This document shows positions 34,139 to 43,304 of a DNA stretch of 64,000 nucleotides, in pieces (position 1 is the stretch's first letter; every line of letters starts with the position of its first letter). The position numbers and the translations under genes are program-made. The notes under the pieces were generated by a model, which did no database searches, had not been told where the DNA came from, and was given only the letters and a program-made list of their open reading frames with translations. The DNA comes from JBBITI01 sp963735055 (lineage in GTDB: Bacteria; Chloroflexota; Dehalococcoidia; Dehalococcoidales; UBA2162), in the NCBI GenBank assembly GCA_963735055.1, contig CAVTJN010000006.1:62001-126000 (forward strand). The letters run 5' to 3'.

Positions 34139-35401
34139 TTGAGCAGAATGACCACCGGGCACTCCCGGCCCACATCACAGATCATCTCCCGGATCCGGCC
34201 CTTCGTCGCAGGGCTCCTGCCCCTTTTTATGGTTGCCCACTTCGGACATCACGTCGTCGGGGCGATGCTCAACCCGCTGCTGCCGATGATCCGCACCGAC
34301 CTGGATCTCAACTATGCCACGGCGGGGGTGTTGGTTTCGGTATTCTCGATTACTGGAGGCATCGCCCAGCTTCCCGCCGGCTGGCTGGCCGACCGGTTTG
34401 GCGCCCGGCTGATGGTCCTCATCAGCGTCTCGGGGGTAGCGATCGGCGGACTACTGATCGGCTTGTCGACTTCATACATGATGCTGGTCGTGCTGCTGGC
34501 GATAACCGCCCTCCTCGGCGGAGGCTACCATCCGGCGGCAGCCACGGCGATCTCGATGATGACCCCCCCCGAAAGACGCGGTCGGGCCCTCGGACTTCAT
34601 CTGATCGGCGGGACTTCCAGTTTCTGGGTTATTCTCCTGCTGGTGGCACCCATTGCTGCCGCATGGACGTGGCGCAGTCCCTTCATCATCCTCACTGTAC
34701 CTATAATCTTCCTGGGGATAGTGCTGTTCTACTTCATGGGCAAACAGACTAATTCCGCCACCCGGGCAACAGGAACGGGCTCCGCTAAGGCATCGCCCGT
34801 ATCGGAGCCCGCGAAGATCCGCTGGCGGGTCTTTCTCCCGTTCCTTATCTTGACGGTCGGCACCGGCATGATAACGCAGTCGGTCGGGGCGTATTACTCC
34901 CTGTACGCGGCCGATAGTCTGGGGGTCTCCGAGGCCATGGTAGTCCCGTTGATGGCCATCGTTCCTTTTGTGGGCATGTTCATGGCCCCTCTCAGCGGGT
35001 ACTTCGCAGACCGATTCGGCGCGGTACCCGTGGTCACCATCAGCGCCCTGGCCGCCGGGCCCCTCCTCTTCGCCATGAGCCGCGTCCCCAACGTGGCTAT
35101 TTTCGCGGTGGTTCTGGTCGCCATCGGGATAACAAATATGGCTCGCGCGCCAAGTTCGGAGACTTACTTCGTCACCAATATCCCAGCCCGCCGCCGCGCC
35201 ACCGTCCTCGGGATCTACTTCTTTGCCGGCATGGAGCTCGCCGGCGTGATGACGCCGCTGGCCGGGCGTTTGATCGACTCAATGAGTTTTGCCCCGGTCC
35301 TGGCCGGGGCTGCCGTATTACAGGTGCTACTGGCCATAATCTGCTGGTTATTCCTCAGGAATTCGGGGGCGGGCACCCGCCCGGTACCGACTGTGTCGTA
35401 G
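34139..35401 (+). CDS. MFS transporter
   Basis: About 417-420 residues with 12 predicted membrane helices in two halves around a soluble linker (residues 205-225). The loop 2-3 motif is present as GWLADRFGARLMV, with its pseudo-repeat GYFADRFGAVPVV in the second half. The fosmidomycin-resistance-like/general MFS subgroup is plausible from GHHVVGAMLNPLLPMIRTDLDL. The start is either TTG 34139 or ATG 34148. An extended -10 element TGCTATAAT lies at 34112-34120, so it may be transcribed separately from the fab operon. The substrate is unknown. Confidence 0.9.
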   Translation: MSRMTTGHSRPTSQIISRIRPFVAGLLPLFMVAHFGHHVVGAMLNPLLPMIRTDLDLNYATAGVLVSVFSITGGIAQLPAGWLADRFGARLMVLISVSGVAIGGLLIGLSTSYMMLVVLLAITALLGGGYHPAAATAISMMTPPERRGRALGLHLIGGTSSFWVILLLVAPIAAAWTWRSPFIILTVPIIFLGIVLFYFMGKQTNSATRATGTGSAKASPVSEPAKIRWRVFLPFLILTVGTGMITQSVGAYYSLYAADSLGVSEAMVVPLMAIVPFVGMFMAPLSGYFADRFGAVPVVTISALAAGPLLFAMSRVPNVAIFAVVLVAIGITNMARAPSSETYFVTNIPARRRATVLGIYFFAGMELAGVMTPLAGRLIDSMSFAPVLAGAAVLQVLLAIICWLFLRNSGAGTRPVPTVS

Positions 35402-35840
35402 TCCGTCTTCCCAGGCCGGGAGTCCTCCTCCGCAGTCGACCCGCGGCCGATTCTCACCCGTTTGAATACTAGTTAATCCCCCCTTTTGTAACATTCACAA
35501 CCCGCGTGACGTTACTTATCGTAGCTGAGGGCGTTGGCGGGAAATCGGGTTCCGCCCTTTGTGGGGAGTGACCGGGATGAGGGACTCGCCGGAAGAACCG
35601 GGCAAGACGAACAGCGCAATCGGACGGGTGGTGGCATGGCTCGCGGTCCAGTTCGACCTGACCACGTCTCTTCTGGCTGCTTTCGCCGAGAATGACAACA
35701 GGACCGATGTCGATGAGACCAACGCGCACCAGCCCCTCTAGCCTGAGCGGCGGCAGTCTCATAGTCGGGACAATGGTTTGCCCACGACGTGAATCTCTGC
35801 AATACTGGAAATCAGATTTGCCTAGAGGACTATCGACCAG
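35402..35840. other. Intergenic stretch before the ECF sigma gene
   Basis: About 440 bp. It contains a possible ECF-type promoter (35488-35513, listed separately) and a weak 54-codon frame starting at ATG 35577 after GGGGAGTG (MRDSPEEPGKTNSAIG onward, ending at 35741). I cannot support that frame as a gene. Nothing else stands out. Confidence 0.45.
35488..35513 (+). promoter_or_regulatory. Possible ECF-sigma promoter
   Basis: GTAAC (AAC at 35490-35492) and CGTT (35510-35513) are 17 nt apart, matching the AAC/CGT pattern of many ECF-dependent promoters. It lies about 330 bp before the ECF sigma gene, so autoregulation is conceivable but unproven. Confidence 0.3.
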
Positions 35841-36389
35841 TTGGATTCCCGCGAGTCAGAGAACACTCTGGTCCAACTATCCGCCAGGGGAGACCAGGGC
35901 GCCTTCGCCACTCTCTACGAAATGCACGTCGAGCGGGTGTACCGGCACGTTCACTACCAGGTACCGGACGGACACGATGCCGAAGACATTACGCAGGAAG
36001 TATTCATCAAAGCCTGGAAGTCAATCCACAGATACAAGCCAACCGGAGCCCCCTTCGTCGCGTGGCTTATCGTCGTCGCCCGCAATGCGGTCACCGACTA
36101 CTTCCGGTCCCGGAAGAATATCCGGCTCCTCGATGACACCAACGAACCGGGCGGCGGAACCGACCCGGCAGCCAGCGTTGAGAATGCCTTTGGCAGGGAT
36201 GAAGTCAGGGAGGCCATCGTGAGACTCCGAGGCGACATGCGGACGGTGGTCGTAATGCGTTTCATCGATGGCTTCAGCTACGAGGAGATCGGACGCGCCC
36301 TCGGCAAGACTGAAGGTGCGGTCCGGGTGATTCAGCACCGGGCCCTCAAGGAACTCCGGGGAATTCTGGATGAGGCAACCCTTCTTTGA
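35841..36389 (+). CDS. ECF-type RNA polymerase sigma factor
   Basis: A 182-residue sigma-70 family protein with only regions 2 and 4. Region 2 has HDAEDITQEVFIKAWKSI and the -10-recognising WLIVVARNAVTDYFR. Region 4 has FIDGFSYEEIGRALGKTEGAVRVIQHRALKELR, a helix-turn-helix. The start is a TTG. The next gene overlaps its stop by 4 bp and encodes a membrane protein with a DUF5667-like domain, the usual partner in this ECF group and a likely anti-sigma factor or target. Confidence 0.93.
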   Translation: MDSRESENTLVQLSARGDQGAFATLYEMHVERVYRHVHYQVPDGHDAEDITQEVFIKAWKSIHRYKPTGAPFVAWLIVVARNAVTDYFRSRKNIRLLDDTNEPGGGTDPAASVENAFGRDEVREAIVRLRGDMRTVVVMRFIDGFSYEEIGRALGKTEGAVRVIQHRALKELRGILDEATLL

Positions 36390-37813
36390 ACAAAGACCTT
36401 GTGCTGGCGAACTGCATCGATACGGTCCGGTCCGGACACAGCACCATTGAAGAATGCCTGCAGCAATACCCAGCGCTTCGCGACGAACTCAGGCCGCTCT
36501 TGGAAACCGCCCTCCAGATCAGAACTGACGGCGGACCCCTATCTGCGGAATCCCGGGCACGTATCCGCGCACGGCTGCTCGCCGCGATGCACGATCCAAA
36601 CGGGGTGGGACAGAGAGCGCCCCCCCGGCAGGCGCCGAGACCGTTCTTCGCATTCAGACTGGCCCCCGCTCTTGGAGCCGGCCTACTGGCGCTGGCGGTC
36701 GCCGGCGGCGGGACCGTCTTTGCCGCCCAACGCAGCCTCCCCGGCGACGCTCTTTACCGGGTAAAGACCGCCTCGGAGAACGTGCAGCTCGCGCTAACCT
36801 TCGACCACCATGACAAAGCCGACCTGCGCCTGAGGCTGGCCGGCCGCCGGGTAAATGAGATCGCCTCTCAGGCGAATCGGGGTGATGCGCCCCTGACTTC
36901 ATCCGCGGAACGGGTCGCCGAGCAACTGGACAGGGCGCTGCGGGGGCTGGACAATTCGCAAGAGAAGGAAACCCGGGACTTCCTGCGCCGGCTTTCGGAG
37001 GCCAGTATCCATGACCAGATTACGCTTGACTCACTGGCGGCTTCGAGCAGCCCGGCCAACAAGCCTTCCTTGCAGAAGGTAATCGACGTGCTCCGGCGGG
37101 GACAGTTGATCGCTGACGTATCCTACGAGAACCCGTCCTTCCTCGACAGCAGCCCTTCGGTCACCGACGCGGACCTGGAGGACGGCCAATTCAAGATCGA
37201 CGGAACCATAGGTTCTACAGACGGCGAGACCTGGAAGATCGACGGGCTCACGCTGGACCATGTTAGTTATGCCGGCAACTCGCCATCGGCCAACAGCCGG
37301 GTCCGGACCGAAGGACTAACCCGCAACGGAAAGACCTACATTACCAAAGTTGAAGGCGACGAGGACAACACCGCCGAGGTTACAATAAAAGGGAAGTTCA
37401 AAGGTTCGACCGACGGCGGCGCTGTCTGGAATGTCGGCGGTATTGCGGTTACGGTCGAGCAGGGTACCAGTGAACCGTCACAGGGCGACGAACTGCACAT
37501 GCGCCGTCCGCCCGAAAGCGACAAGGCCGGTTTCTCCCAGGTCGAAGCCAGGCATCCGGTGGAGGCGGGCGTTGACTTTGATGGCAAGCTGGCAGCGGTG
37601 GATGCCAATGTCAGGACGATCACGGTGGTCCGGGCCGGCACGCAGATCAAGGTGAATACTGCAGGGGCCATCATACGGACCGAAAACAAACGGCCCGTCA
37701 CCTTTTCTCAGCTGCAATCCAGCGTGGGCAAAGACATGTCGATCAAGGGGCTGTCCCGCAAAGGCGGGGTGCTCTATGCCGTCGAGTTGATAGTCGACGG
37801 CGGCGAAAGGTAG
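36386..37813 (+). CDS. DUF5667/DUF5666-domain membrane protein, putative partner of the ECF sigma factor
   Basis: A 475-residue protein translationally coupled to the sigma gene. The N-terminal cytoplasmic part (residues 1-90) has LANCIDTVRSGHSTIEECLQQYP, which is typical of proteins following such sigma factors. One membrane helix follows (about 92-113, LGAGLLALAVAGGGTVFAA). Next is a DUF5667-like helical domain (GDALYRVKTASENVQLALTF). The extracytoplasmic C-terminal half has three DUF5666-like beta units (FKIDGTIGSTDGETWKIDG, IKGKFKGSTDGGAVWNVGG, FDGKLAAVDANVRTITV). It probably senses an envelope or extracellular state and may hold the sigma factor inactive. That role is inferred from context. 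Confidence 0.85.
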   Translation: MNKDLVLANCIDTVRSGHSTIEECLQQYPALRDELRPLLETALQIRTDGGPLSAESRARIRARLLAAMHDPNGVGQRAPPRQAPRPFFAFRLAPALGAGLLALAVAGGGTVFAAQRSLPGDALYRVKTASENVQLALTFDHHDKADLRLRLAGRRVNEIASQANRGDAPLTSSAERVAEQLDRALRGLDNSQEKETRDFLRRLSEASIHDQITLDSLAASSSPANKPSLQKVIDVLRRGQLIADVSYENPSFLDSSPSVTDADLEDGQFKIDGTIGSTDGETWKIDGLTLDHVSYAGNSPSANSRVRTEGLTRNGKTYITKVEGDEDNTAEVTIKGKFKGSTDGGAVWNVGGIAVTVEQGTSEPSQGDELHMRRPPESDKAGFSQVEARHPVEAGVDFDGKLAAVDANVRTITVVRAGTQIKVNTAGAIIRTENKRPVTFSQLQSSVGKDMSIKGLSRKGGVLYAVELIVDGGER

Positions 37814-37837
37814 CACTCCCGGGAAGATCTCGCCGAA

Positions 37838-39397
37838 CTAACCCCACCCTCCACCCCGGAGCGCGTTCCCTCCCTGGATAATCCGATAGACCTCTTTCAT
37901 ATTGAGGCTTTGCCTGACCACCGCCGCCAAGGCGTCGTACTGTTCATCCCGGTCAATATCCACGCCCGTGGTGACCGCCAATCCGCGGCGCCCCCGCAGG
38001 ATATCCACCAGGGCACGGGTGAAGCTGACATTGTGAAACAGACCGTGGATATAGCTGCCGAAGACGTTGCCGTCGCCCCGGCAGGTGCCATCAAAATAGG
38101 GGACGGCGCCGTTTGGCGTCTCTTCCACTCGAAACGCCGGCTCCCCGCCATGGCGGGTCGTTTGCCCCATATGGATTTCGTAGCCGGAGATCTCCGTCCC
38201 GGCCAGCCCGCTGAAGAGACCGTCCGAAGCCAAGACGGTGGCGCGGATTTGGGTAGTGGTCTTCTCGGGCGCAAAGGTGGTTTCAATGTCCAGAAGCCCC
38301 AATCCGTCGACCGTAGTTTCACTCGACTCGACGTGGAACGGGTCGTTGATCGTCTTGCCCAGCATCTGATAGCCACCACAGATTCCAATCACCGGCGTAC
38401 CGGCTGCCGCCCGGCGTATGACCGCCGCCGCCAGACCACATCCCCGAATGTGATTCAGGTCAAGAACTGTCGTCTTCGTGCCGGGGATGATGATCAGATC
38501 GGGGTTCCCCATCTGTCCCGCTTCGCCGACGTAGCGGACGGTGCAGCCCATCTCGTCCAGCGGATCGAAATCGTCGTAGTTAGACATATGCGGCAAGCCG
38601 ACGACGGCAACATCCAGTCGCGTACTGATCTCTGCCGAACGGCCGCGGTCGCGGGAGACGTCCTGTTGGTCTTCGAGCCAGACCGAGTCTTCCTGGGCGA
38701 TCCGAATCCCGCGGAAGAAGGGAACGACTCCCAGGACCGGCTTACTGATCCGCTTCTCCAGAAAGTCCAGCCCCGGCTTCAGCAGCGACACATCGCCGCG
38801 AAACTTGTTGATGATGATCCCCTTGACCATATCTCGCTCTTCGTCATCGAGGAGCTCCAGTGTGCCGACGATCGAGGCGAAGACGCCACCCCGGTCGATG
38901 TCCCCGACGAGCAAGACCGGGGCTTCGGCCATCCGGGCAACCCGCATGTTGACAATCTCGGATTCCTTGAGGTTTATCTCCGCCGGACTACCGGCGCCCT
39001 CGATAACCACCACGTCATACTGGGCCCGCAGCCGTTGCAGGGAGTCTTCGACCACGCGGAGGAGATGCGGCGTATACAGATAATACTCCCGCGCCGGCAG
39101 GTTGTTGGCCACCTTACCCAACACGATAACCTGAGAACGGGCGTCGGCTTCCGGTTTCAACAGGACCGGATTCATGTCGACCGTCGGCTCGACACCGGCC
39201 GCCTCCGCCTGGACCGCCTGGGCCCGGCCGATCTCACCCCCCTGGCGGGTGACGAAAGAATTGAGCGCCATGTTCTGGGACTTGAACGGGGCGACCTTGA
39301 AACCGTCCTGGCGTAGAATTCGGCACAAGGCCGTCACCATGATACTCTTGCCTACCGACGAGGCGGTACCCTGCACCATCAACGTTCTAGCCGGCAT
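37838..39397 (-). CDS. cobQ: Cobyric acid synthase
   Basis: The enzyme amidates the b, d, e and g side chains of adenosylcobyrinate a,c-diamide, using glutamine and ATP. The start at ATG 39397 follows GGAGGT, giving 519 residues; the longer open frame to 39553 is the antisense shadow of cobD. The N-terminal dethiobiotin-synthetase-like domain shows VQGTASSVGKSIMVTALCRIL and FKSQNMALNSFVT. The C-terminal glutamine amidotransferase domain has the Cys nucleophile in GTPVIGICGGYQMLG and the His in GSYIHGLFHN. It is the last gene of the cobalamin operon and overlaps cobD. Confidence 0.95.
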   Translation of the reverse strand: MPARTLMVQGTASSVGKSIMVTALCRILRQDGFKVAPFKSQNMALNSFVTRQGGEIGRAQAVQAEAAGVEPTVDMNPVLLKPEADARSQVIVLGKVANNLPAREYYLYTPHLLRVVEDSLQRLRAQYDVVVIEGAGSPAEINLKESEIVNMRVARMAEAPVLLVGDIDRGGVFASIVGTLELLDDEERDMVKGIIINKFRGDVSLLKPGLDFLEKRISKPVLGVVPFFRGIRIAQEDSVWLEDQQDVSRDRGRSAEISTRLDVAVVGLPHMSNYDDFDPLDEMGCTVRYVGEAGQMGNPDLIIIPGTKTTVLDLNHIRGCGLAAAVIRRAAAGTPVIGICGGYQMLGKTINDPFHVESSETTVDGLGLLDIETTFAPEKTTTQIRATVLASDGLFSGLAGTEISGYEIHMGQTTRHGGEPAFRVEETPNGAVPYFDGTCRGDGNVFGSYIHGLFHNVSFTRALVDILRGRRGLAVTTGVDIDRDEQYDALAAVVRQSLNMKEVYRIIQGGNALRGGGWG

Positions 39398-40484
39398 GGC
39401 AACGGACCTCCGGAGAGTCGATGGCTTCGAGCAACCGCTTACATTCGCCGACGGTCCGGGGAGCGACGCGAATGTAGGTCGGGAGTCCGAACGAGGTGCA
39501 GTCGCGGACTGCCATTCCCCTGGAAAGGAGAGCCTGCCTGAACGCCGCGGCATTCCCCACTTTCACCAGAAAGAAGTTGGCCTGCGACGGGACCGGCATC
39601 AGGCCAATGGCCCGAAGGCCGGCGGCCAGAAATTCCCTGGCCTCGCGCAGCTTCTTGCCGCTCTCTTCAATGTAGCCACTCTGCCTCAAGACGTAGACGG
39701 CGGCTGCCTGAGCGACGGAACTGACATTCCATGGGGGTTTCACCCGGTTGAGCACCGATATGATCTGCCGGGAGGCCAAGGCGTACCCCAGGCGCAGACC
39801 GGGCAAGGCATAGTCTTTGGTCATCGACCGGACCACTATCAGATGGCCGGTTACGATCAATTCGGTCGAATCCCACGCGTCGTCTGTGAAGGCCACGTAC
39901 GCTTCGTCGGCGATCACCAGACTCTGTGCCGCCGCGTACAGCAACCCGTTCAGGACTTCCCGGCTCAGGTACTCCCCGGTAGGGTTGTTCGGATTGCACA
40001 AGAAAAGTCCGGACGGACGGTACTCGCCGATCAGGCCCTTCATCCTCGACACGTTAAGGCGAAAGTCAGGTTCGGAAAGCATCCACGGTTTCAGCAATCG
40101 GGCGCCCACCAGGTGGCAGGCGGTCTCGTATTCGCTGTAGGTCGGCTGGGGAATCAGTATCTGATCGCCGTCTCCAAAGTACGCGGTGGCGATGAGGCGG
40201 ATGATCTCGGTTGAACCGCTGCCGACAATAATCTGGTCGGCGTTCAGCCCGAGCTTGTCTGCCAGCACCTCCCTTACTTCGGTCGATTCGGAATCAGGGT
40301 ACCGGCCGACGGCCGCATGGCGAACGACGGATTCGATACCGGGCGGGGGACCAAACGGATTCACACTCACCGAGAAATCAATGACTTCATCGGGCGAAAG
40401 GTGAAGCCGTTTGAGCTCAGCATGGTCGGCGCCGCCGTGGACGGGATGGACGATCCTCTCGATATGCCCCTTAGGCCACAACAT
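39387..40484 (-). CDS. cobD: Threonine-phosphate decarboxylase (CobD/HisC-like aminotransferase fold)
   Basis: A 365-residue PLP enzyme. The N-terminus VHGGADHAELKRL followed by IDFSVSVNPFGPP is characteristic of L-threonine-O-3-phosphate decarboxylase, which makes the aminopropanol phosphate arm of cobalamin. The PLP-binding region includes NPNNPTGEYL, DEAYVAF and SMTKDYALPGLRLGY with the Schiff-base Lys. HisC is the close alternative, but its place between cbiB and cobQ decides for CobD. Its start overlaps the cbiB stop and its end overlaps the cobQ start. Confidence 0.92.
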   Translation of the reverse strand: MLWPKGHIERIVHPVHGGADHAELKRLHLSPDEVIDFSVSVNPFGPPPGIESVVRHAAVGRYPDSESTEVREVLADKLGLNADQIIVGSGSTEIIRLIATAYFGDGDQILIPQPTYSEYETACHLVGARLLKPWMLSEPDFRLNVSRMKGLIGEYRPSGLFLCNPNNPTGEYLSREVLNGLLYAAAQSLVIADEAYVAFTDDAWDSTELIVTGHLIVVRSMTKDYALPGLRLGYALASRQIISVLNRVKPPWNVSSVAQAAAVYVLRQSGYIEESGKKLREAREFLAAGLRAIGLMPVPSQANFFLVKVGNAAAFRQALLSRGMAVRDCTSFGLPTYIRVAPRTVGECKRLLEAIDSPEVRCHAG

Positions 40485-41421
40485 ACCAGGCTACCTTACC
40501 CAGCATTGTTACCACCGTCCAGACCGCGGCCGTCAACAGCATGATGCGCAGCGACGCATCTATCATGGCCGGCAAGGCCGGACGCCGGTCATCCCCGAGA
40601 CTATAGTGACCCACTTTTTCCAGCCTCACTCCCAGGGCGCCGGCCATGGCGCCCATGGTCCAGCCACCGTTGGGGCCGGCCGTCTTCCCGTGGTCCCTGA
40701 GCATGATCCGCCAGGCGCTGCCGGCGTCCCGGCGGAGTATCCAGGCGGCCAGGACAAAGACCAAGGCCGTAATTCTGGCCGGGACATAGTTAACCACATC
40801 GTCCAGCCTGGCCGCAAACTTACCCAAGTACTCGTATTTGCCCCGGAAGCCAATGGTGTTGTCGAGGGTATTGATGACCCGGTAGGCCAGCGCCCCGGGC
40901 ACGCCCAGAAACAGGAAGAGGAAAAGGGGCGCCACGAAGCTGTCACAGGTGTTTTCGGCGACCGATTCTACCGTCGCAGATACCACCTGCCCTTCGCCGA
41001 GCCCCACCGTGTCGCGGCCGACGAGGGATCGAACCGCGGCCCGCCCTTCCGGCAGCCTGCCGGAGACGAGCATGTCCTTCACTTTCACCGCCGCCGCCCG
41101 CAACGCCCGGAGGGAGAACGAGGTCTTAAGCAGCAACGCCCCCACGGCCACGAAGGCCGGCACATTGACCCCCCTTATCAAGGCGAGAAGGAAATAGGCC
41201 GCGGCCGTGAAAATAGCCACCGTCAGGACCGTCACCAGGACGCCGTAGAGGAACTCGGCGGCGGCGGGGTGAGGCGCACGCCGCGCCGCTTTCATGAACA
41301 GACCTACCGTCTTGCCCATCCAGACTACCGGATGAACGCTATTGGGTGGCTCACCCGCGGCCAGGTCGATAGCCACGGCGAGCGGCAGCATCAGGAGGTC
41401 CGGCATGTCCAGCAATGTCAT
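40471..41421 (-). CDS. cbiB: Adenosylcobinamide-phosphate synthase
   Basis: A 316-residue membrane protein with about five hydrophobic helices that attaches aminopropanol (phosphate) to adenosylcobyric acid. The signatures are AIDLAAGEPPNSVHPVVWMGK near the N-terminus, SATVESVAENTCDSFVAPLF, YRVINTLDNTIGFR, and GKTAGPNGGWTMGAMAGALGVRLEK. It is called cobD in the aerobic-pathway naming. It overlaps the upstream ATPase gene by 4 bp. Confidence 0.95.
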   Translation of the reverse strand: MTLLDMPDLLMLPLAVAIDLAAGEPPNSVHPVVWMGKTVGLFMKAARRAPHPAAAEFLYGVLVTVLTVAIFTAAAYFLLALIRGVNVPAFVAVGALLLKTSFSLRALRAAAVKVKDMLVSGRLPEGRAAVRSLVGRDTVGLGEGQVVSATVESVAENTCDSFVAPLFLFLFLGVPGALAYRVINTLDNTIGFRGKYEYLGKFAARLDDVVNYVPARITALVFVLAAWILRRDAGSAWRIMLRDHGKTAGPNGGWTMGAMAGALGVRLEKVGHYSLGDDRRPALPAMIDASLRIMLLTAAVWTVVTMLGKVAWYVVA

Positions 41422-42209
41422 TGGGACCGCCCGGCGCCGTCCACCAGGACCACGGGCAGTCCATTAACCGGATGGCTGTAGACGCAGTGGTCCGCCCCAT
41501 AGACTTCGGCGATGTTCTCTGAAGTCACCACCTCGGACGGGGGCCCGTGCCGGTAGAGCCGGCCATTGCTGATCAGGACCAGGCGGTTGCAGTATTGCGA
41601 GGCGAGGTTGAGGTCATGCAACGCGGCCAGGACGGTCAGATTCCGTCGCCGGCAGAGCCGCTGGATGAGGTCGAGGATCTCAATCTGGCGCCCGATATCC
41701 AGGTTGGCGGTGGGCTCATCGAGCAGCATGGCGTCCGTCTCCTGCGCCAGTGCCCGGGCGATGAGCAGACACTGTATTTGACCGCCTGAAAGTTCTCCCA
41801 CGCTACGCCGGGCAAGGTCCTGAGTGCCCGTCATCTCCATGGCGCGCCACGCCTTGTCAATATCTTCCGCTTTTTCGTGCTCAAAAAGTCCGAGGTGCGG
41901 GTTACGCCCCATCAGGACCACCTCAAAGCCGGTGAACGCGCTGGGCAACAACGGCAGTTGAGGGACAACTCCAAGCAGGCGCGCCAGATGCTGCCTTTCG
42001 ATCGTCAGGATGTCTTGCCCCCCGAGCAGTATCCGGCCCTGCTGCGGCGCGATGATCCGGGTCAGGGCGCGGATGACGGTCGACTTCCCGGACCCGTTCG
42101 GTCCGATCAGGCCCACAATCTCGCCGGGCATGACATCGAAGCTGATATCCGTCAGCACCGGCCGGTGGCGGTAGCCCAGCGAGACATTTACCAGTTCAAT
42201 CTTGGTCAC
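41418..42209 (-). CDS. btuD: Cobalamin-type ABC transporter ATP-binding protein
   Basis: A 263-residue ABC ATPase. Walker A is GPNGSGKST near residue 38, the signature LSGGQIQ near 139, Walker B AMLLDEPTANLD, and the switch His lies in ALHDLNLA. It pairs with the permease and binding protein encoded directly upstream. The family also includes haem and siderophore importers (FecE/HmuV); the cobalamin riboswitch and downstream cob genes support corrinoid uptake. The start is a GTG. Confidence 0.92.
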   Translation of the reverse strand: MTKIELVNVSLGYRHRPVLTDISFDVMPGEIVGLIGPNGSGKSTVIRALTRIIAPQQGRILLGGQDILTIERQHLARLLGVVPQLPLLPSAFTGFEVVLMGRNPHLGLFEHEKAEDIDKAWRAMEMTGTQDLARRSVGELSGGQIQCLLIARALAQETDAMLLDEPTANLDIGRQIEILDLIQRLCRRRNLTVLAALHDLNLASQYCNRLVLISNGRLYRHGPPSEVVTSENIAEVYGADHCVYSHPVNGLPVVLVDGAGRSQ

Positions 42210-42233
42210 GGAAGTATCCCTTCGCCCGCATTC

Positions 42234-43304
42234 CTAGAATAAGACCCTCCGGCGGCGCCGCAGCAGGTACAGGAAGAACGGGGCACCGAACAGCGCCGTG
42301 ACGACGCCGACAGGTATTTCCGTTGGGGACAAGACCGTCCTCGCAATCAGATCGGCCAGTATCATGAAAATGGCGCCTGACAGGACGGACAGGGGCAGCA
42401 GAAACCGGTAGTCCGCCCCCCAGATCAGGCGCACTGCATGGGGGATGATAATACCCACGAAGCCGATCGTCCCGACGAACGATACGGCGGCCGCCGTGAT
42501 CAGGGTGGCCGCCGTCAGGAGCACCAGTTTCAGCCGCTCCACGTTTACGCCCAACTGTTGGGCCTGTTCCTCATCAAGTTGCATCACGTTAAGCGGCCGG
42601 GCATAAAGCAGGATAACGCCGATGCCGACTACCACGTATGGAAGGATGAGCTTCACTTCCGCCCACTGGCTGACCGAGAAACTGCCCATGAGCCAGAAAA
42701 CGATACTGTGCATCTTGTCGCCGGACGAAATGACGAGATAGGAGACGACCGAACCGAGAAGCGAGCCCAGGGCCACGCCCGCCAGGATCAGCGTGGTCAC
42801 CGGCAGGGTCTTGCCCTGACGGGCCAGGGCGTAGACGATGGCGGTGGCGCCCAGCGCCCCGGCGAAGGCCAACACGGGCACAACGCCCACCCCGAGGAAG
42901 CTTCCCGAAATGGGCAGCAGAAAGCCGGCCACCGCCCCAAGCGATGCCCCCTGGACAACGCCAATAAGATAAGGATCGGCGAGCGGATTCCGGAAGAGAC
43001 CCTGGTAGGTAGCGCCCGCCGTCCCCAGCGAAGCCCCCACCAGCCCGGCCATGATGATACGCGGCAGGCGGATCTCCATCACGATGATCTCCGTACCACC
43101 CGGCCACGTCGGCGACAAGTGAAAGAAAGGCACTTGGGAAAGGATGATCCGGAAGGTGGTCGCGAGCGGGATGGACACGCTGCCGACAGCCGCCGCCAGC
43201 GCGATCACGCCCACCAGCACCGCCCCCAGGCCGATGATCGCGTAGATGCGATGACGCCAAGGGACGAGGTGAGCCGACCGGACCACCTGCGACGGGACCG
43301 CCAA
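42234..43304 (-). CDS. btuC: Cobalamin-type ABC transporter permease (FecCD family)
   Basis: A 356-residue polytopic protein with about ten helices of the BtuC/FecCD type. Visible marks are EIRLPRIIMAGLVGASLGTAGATYQGLFRNPLADPYLIGVVQGASLGAV, LGVNVERLKLVLLTAATLITAAAVSFVGTIGFVGIIIPHAVRL and the C-terminal PTEIPVGVVTALFGAPFFLYLLRRRR. Its TTG start directly abuts the TAG stop of btuF. It forms the channel of the importer. Confidence 0.93.
   Translation of the reverse strand: MAVPSQVVRSAHLVPWRHRIYAIIGLGAVLVGVIALAAAVGSVSIPLATTFRIILSQVPFFHLSPTWPGGTEIIVMEIRLPRIIMAGLVGASLGTAGATYQGLFRNPLADPYLIGVVQGASLGAVAGFLLPISGSFLGVGVVPVLAFAGALGATAIVYALARQGKTLPVTTLILAGVALGSLLGSVVSYLVISSGDKMHSIVFWLMGSFSVSQWAEVKLILPYVVVGIGVILLYARPLNVMQLDEEQAQQLGVNVERLKLVLLTAATLITAAAVSFVGTIGFVGIIIPHAVRLIWGADYRFLLPLSVLSGAIFMILADLIARTVLSPTEIPVGVVTALFGAPFFLYLLRRRRRVLF

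Noticed and set aside
39398..39553. N-terminal extension of CobQ to 39553.
   Set aside because: It is antisense-frame readthrough of the cobD 3' end; the ATG at 39397 has a good ribosome site and gives the normal length.
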